Both the position numbers and the translations under genes were made by a program. The notes below the pieces were generated by a model, which worked only from the letters and a program-made list of their open reading frames with translations, did no database searches and was not told the origin of the DNA. Below, piece by piece: positions 54,314 through 63,728 of a DNA stretch of 64,000 nucleotides (the stretch's first letter is position 1; every line of letters starts with the position of its first letter). The stretch spans positions 496,001-560,000 of the forward strand of contig NZ_JAHBAY010000001.1 of assembly GCF_018499875.1 (NCBI RefSeq). Reading direction: 5' to 3'. This DNA is from Kineosporia corallincola (lineage in GTDB: Bacteria > Actinomycetota > Actinomycetes > Actinomycetales > Kineosporiaceae).

Positions 54314-55264
54314 TCAGTAGTAGTACGGGTACGGGCTCCAGTCCGGCTCGCGCTTCTGGAGGAACGAGTCCCGGCCCTCCACCGCCTCGTCGGTCATGTA
54401 GGCCAGCCGGGTCGCCTCACCGGCGAACACCTGCTGCCCCATCAGGCCGTCGTCGGTCAGGTTGAAGGCGAACTTCAGCATGCGCTGGGCGGTCGGGCTC
54501 TTGCCGTTGATCGCCGCGGCCATCTCCAGCGCCGCGTTCTCCAGGTCGGCGTGGTCGGCCACCTCGTTCACGGCGCCCATCCGCTGCATCGTCTCGGCGT
54601 CGTAGGGCCGGCCCAGGAAGAAGATCTCCCGGGCGAACTTCTGGCCCACCTGCTTGGCCAGGTAGGCCGAGCCGTAGCCGGCGTCGAACGAGCCGACGTC
54701 GGCGTCCGTCTGCTTGAACCGGGCGTGCTCGCGGCTGGCGATCGTCAGGTCGCAGACCACGTGCAGGCTGTGCCCGCCCCCGGCCGCCCAGCCGCTGACC
54801 ACGGCGATCACCACCTTGGGCATGGTGCGGATCAGCCGCTGCACCTCCAGGATGTGCAGCCGCCCGCCCTCGGCCCTGGTGCGGGCGTCGTCCACCGTGT
54901 CGGCGGTCTCGCCCTCGGCGTACTGGTAGCCGGAACGGCCGCGGATGCGCTGATCGCCGCCGGAGCAGAAGGCCCAGCCGCCGTCCTTCGGGCTCGGGCC
55001 GTTGCCGGTGAGCAGCACGGTGCCCACGTCAGGGGTGCGTCGTGCGTGGTCAAGTGCCTGGTAGAGCTCGTCCACGGTGTGCGGGCGGAAGGCGTTGCGC
55101 ACCTCGGGACGGTTGAAGGCGATGCGCACCGTGCGGCCTGCCGGGCCCGAACGGGTACATCTGTGATAGGTGATGTCGGTAAAGTCGTATTCGGGAACGG
55201 ACTCCCACGACAGCGGATCGAAGATCTCGGAAACGGTCTCGGCAGCTTCGTGGGGGGTCGTCAC
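54314..55264 (-). CDS. menB: 1,4-dihydroxy-2-naphthoyl-CoA synthase
   Basis: MenB closes the second ring of the naphthoquinone by an intramolecular Claisen condensation. The 316-aa crotonase-fold protein has N-R-P-E-V-R-N-A-F, the oxyanion-hole W-A-F-C-S-G-G-D-Q-R, the G-W-A-A-G-G-G-H-S-L-H and D-A-G-Y-G-S-A-Y motifs, and the C-terminal Y-P-Y-Y-Y. The GTG at 55264 is chosen because TATTCT ends 7 nt upstream and the protein beginning V-T-T-P-H-E fits the actinobacterial form. It is divergent from the GAP1-like gene. Confidence 0.94.
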   Translation of the reverse strand: MTTPHEAAETVSEIFDPLSWESVPEYDFTDITYHRCTRSGPAGRTVRIAFNRPEVRNAFRPHTVDELYQALDHARRTPDVGTVLLTGNGPSPKDGGWAFCSGGDQRIRGRSGYQYAEGETADTVDDARTRAEGGRLHILEVQRLIRTMPKVVIAVVSGWAAGGGHSLHVVCDLTIASREHARFKQTDADVGSFDAGYGSAYLAKQVGQKFAREIFFLGRPYDAETMQRMGAVNEVADHADLENAALEMAAAINGKSPTAQRMLKFAFNLTDDGLMGQQVFAGEATRLAYMTDEAVEGRDSFLQKREPDWSPYPYYY

Positions 55265-55271
55265 CCACCCG

Positions 55272-55277
55272 AGAATA
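55272..55277 (-). promoter_or_regulatory. -10 element of leaderless menB promoter
   Basis: TATTCT on the minus strand, 7 nt before the GTG at 55264, the closest to consensus of the set. Confidence 0.6.
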
Positions 55278-55363
55278 GGCTGGCCGGCCTCGCGAACCGG
55301 CCCGGCCCCCGCGACGGCGAGCCCCAGGGCGGGGGTGGTGGCGAAGTGGTCCGCGAACCACGG

Positions 55364-58300
55364 ATGAGATTCACCCTCCGTGGGCACGACGCGGTCTGGT
55401 ACTACCAGCACCGGTCGCACAGTCACGTCCTCGTCGACCCCGACGCTCTCAGTCGTTCCCAGGCCCCGGGATTCGTCCGGCCGGCCGAGCTCTGGGCCGC
55501 CCCGCAGTGGTCGAGGCCGCCCAGTGCGCCGGTGGTGCGGTACGCGCAGCTGTTCGGCTCCCTGATCTCGATCGAGGACGACGAGGAGCCCGCACCCGCG
55601 CTGCCGGGTGCCGGGTCCCGCGTCGTCGACCGCGCCCGGGTGGTCGACTTCCTCACCGACCCGGCCTTCCGGCTGGGCGCCCTCGGCACGCTGATCGACG
55701 CCGTGGCCGGGGCGATGGCGGGCGGGCCGCCGGCGGTGCTGACCGTGCCCAGCCCCGACATCGGCATGCTCTGGATCGGTCTGGTCAGCTTCCTCGCCCC
55801 GCCGCCGGTCAGCCTGCGGCTGTCGTTCTCCGGCTTCGAGCGGGTCACCGACGTGCTGGCCCGGGCCTCCGCCGAGGCCGGTGGCGAGGGCGACCTGATC
55901 TCGGCGGCCCTCCAGGAAGACGACCCGGAGGGCTGGCGCACGCCGGTGCTCAGCGTGGTGCTCGACTACGACCTGGACTCGCACCTGCCTCGCGACCCCG
56001 ACCTGCCCGTCGTCATCATCGACCCGCGCTCCGACCCCACCCTGATCACCGCCGGCGGACGGGCCTACCGCCGTACCCATCTGGGCCAGCGGGTCCGGGT
56101 CACCGACTGGTCGCGGCTGGCGCTCGACGCGGTCTGCGAGGAACCCGGGGCCCTGGAACGCTGCCTGCGCCGGCTCGACGAGGTCAGCCTGGCCACACCG
56201 CCGACCGGCGGGCCACGCGGCGACTGGTGGCCGGGCCTGGGCAACTGGGGCGCGGAGCCGGGGGAGAGCCCCGACGCGAAGGGCGCGGCCTGGTTCCTGG
56301 CCGCCGCGGTCGCCCTCACCCCGGGCCTGCCGTTGTCGCTGCCCACCGCCACCCGGATCATCCTGCGCGACACCCCGCCCGGGCTGACGTTGTCGGACGA
56401 CCTGGCCGCCGCGCTGGCCGCGCTGGTCACGGCCACGGTCGACGACGCCGGGCAGGCCTGGGCCCGGCTGGTCTCGGCCCGCGAGTCCGACCCGCCCCGG
56501 CCGGCGCTGGTGCAGGCCGCCTTCGAGAGCTACCTCTACCTGGCACTCGACGACGACTCCTGGCTGCTGCGCGACCCGCCGCCGCTGCCCGCCACCGTGC
56601 GCTTCGACCCGGGACTGGCCGCCCGGCTACGCGCGCCGCTGGCCAAGCTCACCGACCGGCTGAGCCGGCCGGCCGGGGGAGGGGACGGCGACGTGCGGCA
56701 CGGCGTGCTGCTGCTGCGCGCCGTCGACTTCGCCCACCGCACGGCCCGTCTGGTGCACGGCCCCGACCTGGCCGCGGCCGGGCTGGAGCTGCTCGCCGAC
56801 CGGGCGGTGCGCATGCTCGCCTCGCCCGACGACGGCCTCGGCGAGCGGATCGCCCGGGTGGCCGGGGCGCTCGCCCCCGCCGCCCTGGCCCGCTGGATCG
56901 TGCCGCACCTGGCCGAGATCGGGCACGAGCCCGGCGGCTGGCTGCACTCCACCCGGCCGGCCGGGGAACGGCTGCCCGCCGAGGTGCTGGCGCTGGTCGC
57001 CCCGGCGGTGGACGCCGACCGGCTGGCCCGGCTGCGGCCGGAGGAGCTGGCCGCCGCCGACCGGGGCCAGGGCCCGGACCGGGTGGCGCTGGAGGTCGCC
57101 GTGGCCTCGGCCACCGGCCGGATCTCCGGCGACCCCCGGCTGCGCGGCCCGGCGGTGCGGCACCTGCTCCGGCTCGCCGTCGAGGCCAACCCGCACGTCG
57201 ACCCGGAACCGCTGGTGGCGGGCGTGTTCGAGCGGCTCACCGCGGGGGCTCCGTGGAGCGCCGGGCTGCTGCTCCAGATCGCCGAGCCCGCCCCCGAGGC
57301 CCTGGCCCCGCACCTGGTGCCGGTCGCGTTGCGGCACCTCGGCGACTGGCACGACGACGTGGACAGCGCGCGGCTGGCCGCCGTGCTGCTCAAGCGCATC
57401 GACTTCCTGCCCCGCCGGGACCCCGACGGCCGCGAGCGCCCCCGCCGGGCCGGCGTCACCGACGCCCAGGCCCAGCTGCTCAACCTGCTGGCCGTCACCG
57501 GCCCGGGCTGGCAGGAACAGGACGACGGCCTGCACCGGCGGGCCGCCGAGCTGCTGATGTTCGCCGACCGGGCCTGGCCCGGCCTGGACCAGGCCGAGCG
57601 CCGTCTGATCGCGCCGCGGGTCACCGTGGCCGCGTTCGCCGTGGCGATCGCCGCCGAGCCGGCCCAGCGGGACACCGTGCTGCGCTCGCGGTTGCCGGTG
57701 GTGCCGGTGGGCAGTGCCTGGCGCGAGGCCGTGCCCCTCGGCCTGGAGGCGGCACTGCCGCTGATCGCCGGCCTGCTCCGGCAGAACCGGTACCGGCTGG
57801 CCGGGGAGGTGGTGATCGCCTCCACCCGGGCCATGCTGCGCCGGCCCGGCGAGCTGCCCGCCCAGGCGCTGCCCGATACCGGGACCGACGTGCCCCGGCT
57901 GCCCGCGCTCCCGGTCGGCCCGGTCCTGCGTCACCTGGTCGACACCGAGGCCGCCACCCCGTTCGCCGCCCTGACCGCCACCCGGCTGGCGGAGAACCTG
58001 ATCGCCCTGGTCGAGGCCGAGGTCCGGGCCGCCACCGGGCCTGTCGACCGGGCCGGGCTGAGGGCGTTCTGGGAGCAGGCCCTGCCCGGATCCGTCCTGG
58101 CCGCCGATCCGTTCCCGCTGGAGGCGGGCGAGCCCGGGGTGATCCCGGGCCAGGTGCTGCCGAACGCCCCGGAGCACGGCCTGCGTTCGCGCCTGCGCTC
58201 GGCGGGCTCGGCGCTGAGCGGCTACCTCTCCGGTTCCGTGTCACCGGCCCGGGGCGTGCGTCGTCCGGAGCTGCCCCCCCGCCCCACCCCGCCCCACGGC

Positions 58301-59431
58301 ATGACCCCCGAAGACAGCTCCCGCGACCGCCCCCGCCCGGCGTTCCGGCCCGGCGACGCTGACGATTCCTGGGCGGTGGATCCCGGCCGCCCGGCCGGGT
58401 CCGGTCGGTCAGCCGAGCCGGACCGGTCGCCTGAGTCCGGCCGCTCGGCCGAGCCCGGAAAGGCACCGGAATCCGATCGGTACCCCGGACCGGACGGGTC
58501 GCCCGGAGGCGTCAGGTCGCCCGAAGCCAGCGGGTCGCCCGAGCGATCGGGAGACCCGGGGACGCCGGGACGCGGCACGCCGTCCAGGCCCGCCGAACCT
58601 CGTGGTTCCGCCGAATCCGCACCCGACTACCGGTCGGCGCGAGGAAGCCACGTGGAGCGTGCCGACCGCGATGACCTCGCCCAGTGGACCGACCGCGCCG
58701 AACGTCCCACCCTCCCCGGGCCGGGAAGCTGGCCCTCGCAGCAGGGACTGGCCAGGTACGGCAACCTGGCCGGTCACGCCGAGACGCCCGGCATCGACGC
58801 CGGCACCGACGCCGGAACCAAGGACGAGATCGCGGGCGGCACCGACCCCGGTCAGGGAAACACCGCAGAGCGGCCCGACCAGCCCACCTCGGCGGACCGT
58901 CCTGACGTCATCGGTCGGCGCGGCCCGTTCGACCGGTACCGGCCCGCCGACCGGCGTGAGCCCGCCGACCGGCGTGAACCTGCCGACCAGAGTGAGCCTT
59001 CCGACCGCCCCAGCTTCGCCGAGGGACTCGGGCTCACCGATCACCCCGAACCCGCCGACGAGTCCGGGCACACCGACGGGCCGGATTTCATCGATCGTCC
59101 CGGGCCGGTCAGCAGGCCGGTCAGCAGGCCGGTCAGCGGGTCAGCCGGCGGGTCAGCAGGCGGATCAGCCGTCGAGCCGAACCCTGCCGACCGCCCCGAC
59201 CCGGCCCGCCGGACCGAGCGCCTCACCCGCGACACCGAGGACCCCGGCCCCCCGCACGACCCCACCGGCGACGGGACGGAAGCAGACGACCTGGCCGAGG
59301 GTGGTACCTCCCCGGCCACCGAACCGCCCTCGCGCCCGGACGCCGGGCTTCGCCGCCCTCGCGGCGCCGAGCGTGCGGTGAACCGGCCCCCGTGGCTGGA
59401 GTGGGTGCGCTCGGTCCGGCGCCGGCGCTGA
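55364..59431 (+). CDS. Large protein resembling GTPase-associated protein 1 (GAP1), with disordered tail
   Basis: A 1,355-aa protein of unknown role inside the men cluster. The N-terminal 250 residues recall actinobacterial GAP1-related proteins: S-H-V-L-V-D-P followed by R-P-A-E-L-W-A-A-P-Q-W, then a GAP1-M-like stretch with V-V-D-F-L-T-D-P, L-G-T-L-I-D-A-V, L-W-I-G-L-V-S-F-L-A-P and L-R-L-S-F-S-G-F-E. The usual N-terminal half of that domain seems missing. Residues about 300-960 are Leu/Ala/Arg-rich helical repeats, and from about 965 on the chain is a low-complexity Pro/Asp/Arg/Gly tail with P-A-D-R-R-E repeats. No partner GTPase gene is in the window. ATG at 55364; a GTG at 55346 is possible. 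Confidence 0.5.
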   Translation: MRFTLRGHDAVWYYQHRSHSHVLVDPDALSRSQAPGFVRPAELWAAPQWSRPPSAPVVRYAQLFGSLISIEDDEEPAPALPGAGSRVVDRARVVDFLTDPAFRLGALGTLIDAVAGAMAGGPPAVLTVPSPDIGMLWIGLVSFLAPPPVSLRLSFSGFERVTDVLARASAEAGGEGDLISAALQEDDPEGWRTPVLSVVLDYDLDSHLPRDPDLPVVIIDPRSDPTLITAGGRAYRRTHLGQRVRVTDWSRLALDAVCEEPGALERCLRRLDEVSLATPPTGGPRGDWWPGLGNWGAEPGESPDAKGAAWFLAAAVALTPGLPLSLPTATRIILRDTPPGLTLSDDLAAALAALVTATVDDAGQAWARLVSARESDPPRPALVQAAFESYLYLALDDDSWLLRDPPPLPATVRFDPGLAARLRAPLAKLTDRLSRPAGGGDGDVRHGVLLLRAVDFAHRTARLVHGPDLAAAGLELLADRAVRMLASPDDGLGERIARVAGALAPAALARWIVPHLAEIGHEPGGWLHSTRPAGERLPAEVLALVAPAVDADRLARLRPEELAAADRGQGPDRVALEVAVASATGRISGDPRLRGPAVRHLLRLAVEANPHVDPEPLVAGVFERLTAGAPWSAGLLLQIAEPAPEALAPHLVPVALRHLGDWHDDVDSARLAAVLLKRIDFLPRRDPDGRERPRRAGVTDAQAQLLNLLAVTGPGWQEQDDGLHRRAAELLMFADRAWPGLDQAERRLIAPRVTVAAFAVAIAAEPAQRDTVLRSRLPVVPVGSAWREAVPLGLEAALPLIAGLLRQNRYRLAGEVVIASTRAMLRRPGELPAQALPDTGTDVPRLPALPVGPVLRHLVDTEAATPFAALTATRLAENLIALVEAEVRAATGPVDRAGLRAFWEQALPGSVLAADPFPLEAGEPGVIPGQVLPNAPEHGLRSRLRSAGSALSGYLSGSVSPARGVRRPELPPRPTPPHGMTPEDSSRDRPRPAFRPGDADDSWAVDPGRPAGSGRSAEPDRSPESGRSAEPGKAPESDRYPGPDGSPGGVRSPEASGSPERSGDPGTPGRGTPSRPAEPRGSAESAPDYRSARGSHVERADRDDLAQWTDRAERPTLPGPGSWPSQQGLARYGNLAGHAETPGIDAGTDAGTKDEIAGGTDPGQGNTAERPDQPTSADRPDVIGRRGPFDRYRPADRREPADRREPADQSEPSDRPSFAEGLGLTDHPEPADESGHTDGPDFIDRPGPVSRPVSRPVSGSAGGSAGGSAVEPNPADRPDPARRTERLTRDTEDPGPPHDPTGDGTEADDLAEGGTSPATEPPSRPDAGLRRPRGAERAVNRPPWLEWVRSVRRRR
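58946..59138 (+). repeat. Short in-frame tandem repeats in the tail of the GAP1-like gene
   Basis: Two 18-bp units (58946-58963, 58964-58981) encode A-D-R-R-E-P, and three 12-bp units GGCCGGTCAGCA (59103-59138) encode repeated P-V-S-R. They suggest the disordered tail evolves by slippage. Confidence 0.7.
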
Positions 59432-59606
59432 GCCATGAGCCCGCGGCCGGCTGAGCGAGATGCAGTCATGGTGCGGAGCACGGAGGAGGGCATCCGAATT
59501 CTGACACCGGCCTACCGCCCAGGGTGGTGTCAAAAATCCATAGGCGTCCCCGCCCTCGACGCGACGCCCCGCCGGCACCTGCCACCATGGACGACGTGAT
59601 TGCCCG

Positions 59607-61301
59607 GTGAATCCGTCGACCGCCCTGGCCACCGTCCTCGTCGATGCCCTGGCCCGGCTCGGCGTCCGGCACGTCGTGCTCTGCCCCGGCAGCCGGTCGG
59701 CCCCCCTCGCCTACGCCCTGGCCGAGGCCGCCGACGCGGGCACGATCGACCTGCACGTCCGCATCGACGAGCGCACCGCCGCCTTCCTGGCCCTCGGGCT
59801 GTCGCGCGGGGCCGGGCTCGCCGCGGGGGAGACCCCGGCACCCGCCGCCGTCGTCACCACCTCCGGCACGGCCGTGGCCAACCTGCACCCGGCGGTGCTG
59901 GAGGCGGCGCACTCCGGCGTCCCCCTGCTCGTGCTGTCCGCCGACCGGCCGCACGAGCTGCGCGGCACCGGAGCCAGCCAGACCACCGACCAGGTCAAGA
60001 TTTTCGGGTCGGCCGTGCGCTGGTTCGGCGAGATCCCGGCTCCGGTCACGATGCTGGAGGCGCAGTTCGCGGAATGGCGCAACGTCGCCTCCCGCGCCGT
60101 GGCCGCCTCACGTGGGCTGATCGGCGGGGCTCCCGGGCCGGTGCAACTCAACCTCGGATTCGCCGATCCGCTGACCCCGGACGGGCACGACGGGCCGGGC
60201 GGGCGGAACGAGCACGGGGAAACCGGTCTCACCCGGATCGCCGTCGCCGCGCCGCCCGCTCCGGTGATCATCGAGAGCGGGCCTCGCACGGTGGTTCTCG
60301 CCGGGGACGGGGCGGGGCCGCAGGCCGCCGCGCTGGCCGGGCGGGCGGGGTGGCCGCTGCTGGCCGAGCCGTCCTCCGGGGTCCGCGGCTCCGCGACCGT
60401 CGCGCCCTACCGCATGCTGCTCGGCAGCCCGCTCGGCGAGAAGATCGAGCGGGTCGTGGTTTTCGGTCGCCCGACGCTGTCGAGGCCGGTCACCCGGTTG
60501 CTCTCGGACGGGCGGGCCGAGGTGGTCGTGGTGTCGCCGCGCCCGGACTGGAGCGATGCCGGCCGCAAGGCCTCGCTGGTCGTGCCCGCCGTGGATGTTC
60601 CCGAGGATCACCGGGTCGACGAAACCTGGCTCTCCGAGTGGGTTTCCGCCGGGGACCAGGCTGAGAAGGCGATCGGCGCCGTGCTCGACGAGGAGGGCCG
60701 GATCACCGGGCAGCTGGTCGCTCGCGAGGTCGCCGCCGCCACCCGGCCGGGTGAGCTGCTGGTCTGCGGCTCCAGCAACCCGATCCGCGATCTCGACCTG
60801 GTCGGCCGGATCCCGCACGGCGCGGAAATCGTTGCCAACCGAGGACTCGCGGGCATCGACGGGACGATCTCCACGGCCCTGGGGGCGGCGCTGGCGAGCG
60901 GCCGCCCGGCCCGGTTGCTGATCGGCGACCTGACCTTTCTGCACGACGCCGGGGCCCTGCTGATCGGCCCGGGCGAACCCCGCCCCGATCTGACGGTCGT
61001 GGTGGTCGACGACAACGGCGGCGGCATCTTCGCCAACCTCGAGCACGGCGCCCGGGGTGAGCTGGGCGAAGTGCAGAATCGCCACTACGAAAGAGTTTTC
61101 GGAACGCCTCAACGATTCGAGCTGGGGCAGTTGTGCGTGGCCCACGGCATCGCGTACACCAGAATTGTGGACGACGAGGAGCTCCGTCGCGAGCTCACGT
61201 CGTCCACTGTTGGAATCAGGGTTCTGCACGTGCCGATCGACCGCACGCGGCACCGCGAGCTGGCGGCCAGGCTCGGCCGCGCCGTGAGGGCTATCGGCTG
61301 A
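59607..61301 (+). CDS. menD: SEPHCHC synthase MenD
   Basis: MenD is the ThDP-dependent enzyme joining isochorismate and 2-oxoglutarate, the first dedicated step of menaquinone synthesis. The 564-aa protein has L-C-P-G-S-R-S-A-P-L at 26-35, the ThDP-activating Glu55 in R-I-D-E-R-T-A-A-F, T-T-S-G-T-A-V-A-N, and the Mg-ThDP motif G-D-L-T-F-L-H-D-A...N-G-G-G-I-F. GTG at 59607. The last 11 bp overlap the convergent isochorismate synthase gene. The 175 bp upstream hold a TGACACC-N17-GGTGTCA hairpin (59502-59532) and no clear -10. Confidence 0.95.
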   Translation: MNPSTALATVLVDALARLGVRHVVLCPGSRSAPLAYALAEAADAGTIDLHVRIDERTAAFLALGLSRGAGLAAGETPAPAAVVTTSGTAVANLHPAVLEAAHSGVPLLVLSADRPHELRGTGASQTTDQVKIFGSAVRWFGEIPAPVTMLEAQFAEWRNVASRAVAASRGLIGGAPGPVQLNLGFADPLTPDGHDGPGGRNEHGETGLTRIAVAAPPAPVIIESGPRTVVLAGDGAGPQAAALAGRAGWPLLAEPSSGVRGSATVAPYRMLLGSPLGEKIERVVVFGRPTLSRPVTRLLSDGRAEVVVVSPRPDWSDAGRKASLVVPAVDVPEDHRVDETWLSEWVSAGDQAEKAIGAVLDEEGRITGQLVAREVAAATRPGELLVCGSSNPIRDLDLVGRIPHGAEIVANRGLAGIDGTISTALGAALASGRPARLLIGDLTFLHDAGALLIGPGEPRPDLTVVVVDDNGGGIFANLEHGARGELGEVQNRHYERVFGTPQRFELGQLCVAHGIAYTRIVDDEELRRELTSSTVGIRVLHVPIDRTRHRELAARLGRAVRAIG

Positions 61302-62550
61302 GGGCGCCCTTCACCGGCAGCAGCTTGGCCTCGGACTCGGCCAGCTCGGCCTCCGGGTCCGACCCGGCCACGATCCCGCAGCCGGCGAAAAGTCGCAGCT
61401 GACGCGGGTTCTCCGGGTCGAACTGGGCGCTGCGCAGGGCGATGCCCCACTCGCCGTCGCCGGTGCCGTCGACCCAGCCGACCGGCCCGGCGTACCGCGC
61501 GCGGTCCATCCCCTCGACCGCCTCGATCAGTTTCGCGGCCGCCGACGTGGGCGTGCCGCACACGGCGGCGGAGGGGTGCAGGGCGGCGGCGAGGTCGAGC
61601 GAGCTGGCGCCGTCCGCGAGCACCGCCGTCACGTCGGTGGCGAGATGCATGACGTTGGGCAGGTGCAGCACGAACGGCGAGTCGGGCACGTTCGTGGTGG
61701 CGCAGTGCGGGGCCAGGGCCTCGGCCACGGAACGCACGGCGTACTCGTGCTCCTCCAGGTCCTTGCTGGAACGGGCCAGCGAGGCGGCCAGGGCCAGGTC
61801 CTGCTCGTCGTTGCGGGTGCGCCGGATCGTGCCCGCCAGCACCCGTGAGGTGACCAGGCCGCGCTCCAGCTTGACCAGCATCTCCGGGGTGGCACCGAGC
61901 AGGCCGTCCACGCTGAAGGTCCAGCAGTTCGGGTAGCCGTCGGCCAGCCGGGCCAGCATGTCGCGGGGGTCCACGTCGTCGGTGGTGCGGGCCAGCACGT
62001 CGCGGGCCAGCACCACCTTCTCCACCTCGCCGGCCTCGATCCGGGCGATCGCCTCGCCGACCGCGGCCTTCCAGTCCTCGCGCGGGCGGGCGCCGTCGGT
62101 GAACCGGGTGCCCTCGGGAGCCCGCAGGTCACGCTCGTGCTGGGCCAGGGTGACCGGGGCGGGCAGGGCACCGTCGGCGCTGATCGTGGTGAGCCACCAG
62201 GTGTCGCCGCGATGACCGACCACCACCTCGGGCACCACCAGCACACTGCCGGCCGGGGAGGTCGGCGAGAAGGCGAACGAGCCGAACGCCACCGGCCCGG
62301 TGCCGGGCATCCGCACCTCGTCGCGGACCACGGCCCGGGCCATCACGTCGGCCCAGGCCCGGGTGGCCGAGTCGAAGCGGGACTCGCCCCCGCCGTTCAC
62401 CCGCATCGCCTCGCCCCAGCCGACCAGTCCCTCACCGTGACGCACCCAGGCCAGGCCCGGACCGGGTGGCAGCAGGGTGAGCAGGGGGCCGGGATCGGAG
62501 ATCGCCACGGTGCGCGCGATCAGGGGTGCCAGGGCAGGGGCAGTGGTCAT
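61291..62550 (-). CDS. menF: Isochorismate synthase
   Basis: Converts chorismate to isochorismate, the substrate of MenD. The 419-aa chorismate-binding enzyme has K-V-V-L-A-R-D-V in the core, G-A-T-P-E-M-L-V-K, A-G-T-I-R-R-T-R, E-H-E-Y-A-V and the C-terminal H-P-S-A-A-V-C-G-T-P, A-G-C-G-I-V-A-G-S-D-P-E-A-E. Its place between menD and menG argues for the menaquinone rather than a siderophore pathway, so menF is used; entC is the alternative name. The ATG at 62550 is preceded by TAATCT with a 10-nt spacer. It is divergent from menG. Confidence 0.9.
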   Translation of the reverse strand: MTTAPALAPLIARTVAISDPGPLLTLLPPGPGLAWVRHGEGLVGWGEAMRVNGGGESRFDSATRAWADVMARAVVRDEVRMPGTGPVAFGSFAFSPTSPAGSVLVVPEVVVGHRGDTWWLTTISADGALPAPVTLAQHERDLRAPEGTRFTDGARPREDWKAAVGEAIARIEAGEVEKVVLARDVLARTTDDVDPRDMLARLADGYPNCWTFSVDGLLGATPEMLVKLERGLVTSRVLAGTIRRTRNDEQDLALAASLARSSKDLEEHEYAVRSVAEALAPHCATTNVPDSPFVLHLPNVMHLATDVTAVLADGASSLDLAAALHPSAAVCGTPTSAAAKLIEAVEGMDRARYAGPVGWVDGTGDGEWGIALRSAQFDPENPRQLRLFAGCGIVAGSDPEAELAESEAKLLPVKGALSR

Positions 62551-62560
62551 GATGGGTTCC

Positions 62561-62566
62561 AGATTA
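62561..62566 (-). promoter_or_regulatory. -10 element of the menF promoter
   Basis: TAATCT on the minus strand, 10 nt before the ATG at 62550, predicting a leader of only about 3 nt. Confidence 0.45.
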
Positions 62567-62734
62567 GGAGCGCTTTCGGCCCGGTCCGTTGCCGGGTCCC
62601 ACCGGCGAATCCGGTGCAACCGGCAAATCCGCAGGTGATCAAGGCCGTGGCCTGCGCGGCAGAGGAACACTGTGAACTCGCGCACGATGCCCCCGAACGG
62701 GCTGCCGGGGCCGGCGCATGGGAGCATCGGGGGC

Positions 62735-63424
62735 ATGTCCCGCGCTGGTCTGGAGAAGACGCCACATGAGGTGGCGAGCATGTTCGACGGTGTCGCAGCT
62801 CGCTACGACCTGACCAACACCGTGCTGGCGATGCGCCAGGACCTGCGCTGGCGGAAGCTGGTGGCCGAGGCGCTCGATCTGAGGGCCGGGCAGACCGTGC
62901 TCGACCTGGCCGCGGGCACCGGCACCTCCAGCGAGCCGTTCGCCGACGCCGGGGTGCACACCGTGCCCTGCGACTTCTCGCTGGGCATGCTCCGGGTGGG
63001 CAAGAAGCGCCGTGAAGACCTGCCCTTCGTCGCCGGTGACGCCACGAAGCTGCCCTTCGCCGACGCGTCGTTCGACGCCGTCACGATCTCGTTCGGCCTG
63101 CGCAACGTGGTCGACCCGGACGCCGCCCTGGCCGAGATGCGCCGCGTCACCCGGCCCGGCGGCAAACTGGTGGTCTGCGAGTTCTCGCACCCCACCTGGT
63201 CGCCCTGGCGGGTGGTCTACACCGAGTACCTGATGCGGGCCCTGCCCGCCGTCGCCCGCGTGGTCAGCTCGAACCCGGACGCCTACATCTACCTGGCCGA
63301 GTCCATCCGGGCCTGGCCCGACCAGCGCGGCCTGGCCGCCAAGCTGTACCGGGCCGGCTGGTCCGACGTGGCCCACCGCAACCTCTCGGGCGGAATCGTG
63401 GCCCTGCACCGCGCCGTGCGCTGA
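62735..63424 (+). CDS. menG: Demethylmenaquinone methyltransferase
   Basis: MenG (UbiE family) methylates demethylmenaquinone, the last step. The 229-aa SAM enzyme has [16 protein letters not shown], motif [12 protein letters not shown] at 55-65, I-S-F-G-L-R-N-V and [10 protein letters not shown]. The ATG at 62735 gives the usual start M-S-R-A; an upstream in-frame ATG would add 21 residues. The divergent partner is menF. A 44-bp palindrome ends the transcript. Confidence 0.94.
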   Translation: MSRAGLEKTPHEVASMFDGVAARYDLTNTVLAMRQDLRWRKLVAEALDLRAGQTVLDLAAGTGTSSEPFADAGVHTVPCDFSLGMLRVGKKRREDLPFVAGDATKLPFADASFDAVTISFGLRNVVDPDAALAEMRRVTRPGGKLVVCEFSHPTWSPWRVVYTEYLMRALPAVARVVSSNPDAYIYLAESIRAWPDQRGLAAKLYRAGWSDVAHRNLSGGIVALHRAVR

Positions 63425-63435
63425 CCTCCTCGCGT

Positions 63436-63490
63436 CGACCGCGCTCCTCGAACCCGGCCGGGTTCGAGGAGCGCGGTCGTGGTTTTGGCT
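63436..63490 (+). terminator. menG terminator, a 44-bp perfect palindrome
   Basis: Positions 63436-63479 are a perfect palindrome: a 20-bp stem around GGCC, followed by TGGTTTTGG. It is the longest perfect palindrome I found in the window. Confidence 0.88.
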
Positions 63491-63728
63491 CCGGGACGAC
63501 GCAAGGGCTCCCGCCGGCCTTCGGGCCACCGGCCCTTCGCGTCCAGGCGTCCGGCCCGTTCGCGCTGTCTCACTACAGGCCCTCCTGCCGGTCCCGGTCG
63601 CCGGGTGGTTGGCCCCCTTCAGGACCTTGGACCGGGGTGAGTGCGGGACTGTTGGAAATAGCAAGTGCCGCGCCGTGGCAAAATGAAATGTTCGACGAAC
63701 GGTCTTCATTGAATATTTTTGCAGTCTC
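63491..63728. other. Non-coding stretch with an imperfect hairpin, turning AT-rich
   Basis: GACGC-x-AGGGC near 63497-63507 can pair with GCCCT-TC-GCGTC near 63531-63542, enclosing a second small stem (GGCC-TTC-GGGCC). No known RNA family is recognised. From about 63650 the base composition falls sharply. Confidence 0.4.

Noticed and set aside
54551-55363. In-frame extension of the GAP1-like gene upstream through menB
   Set aside because: The extension is antisense to the conserved menB sequence and has no family resemblance; an open frame in GC-rich DNA is not evidence.
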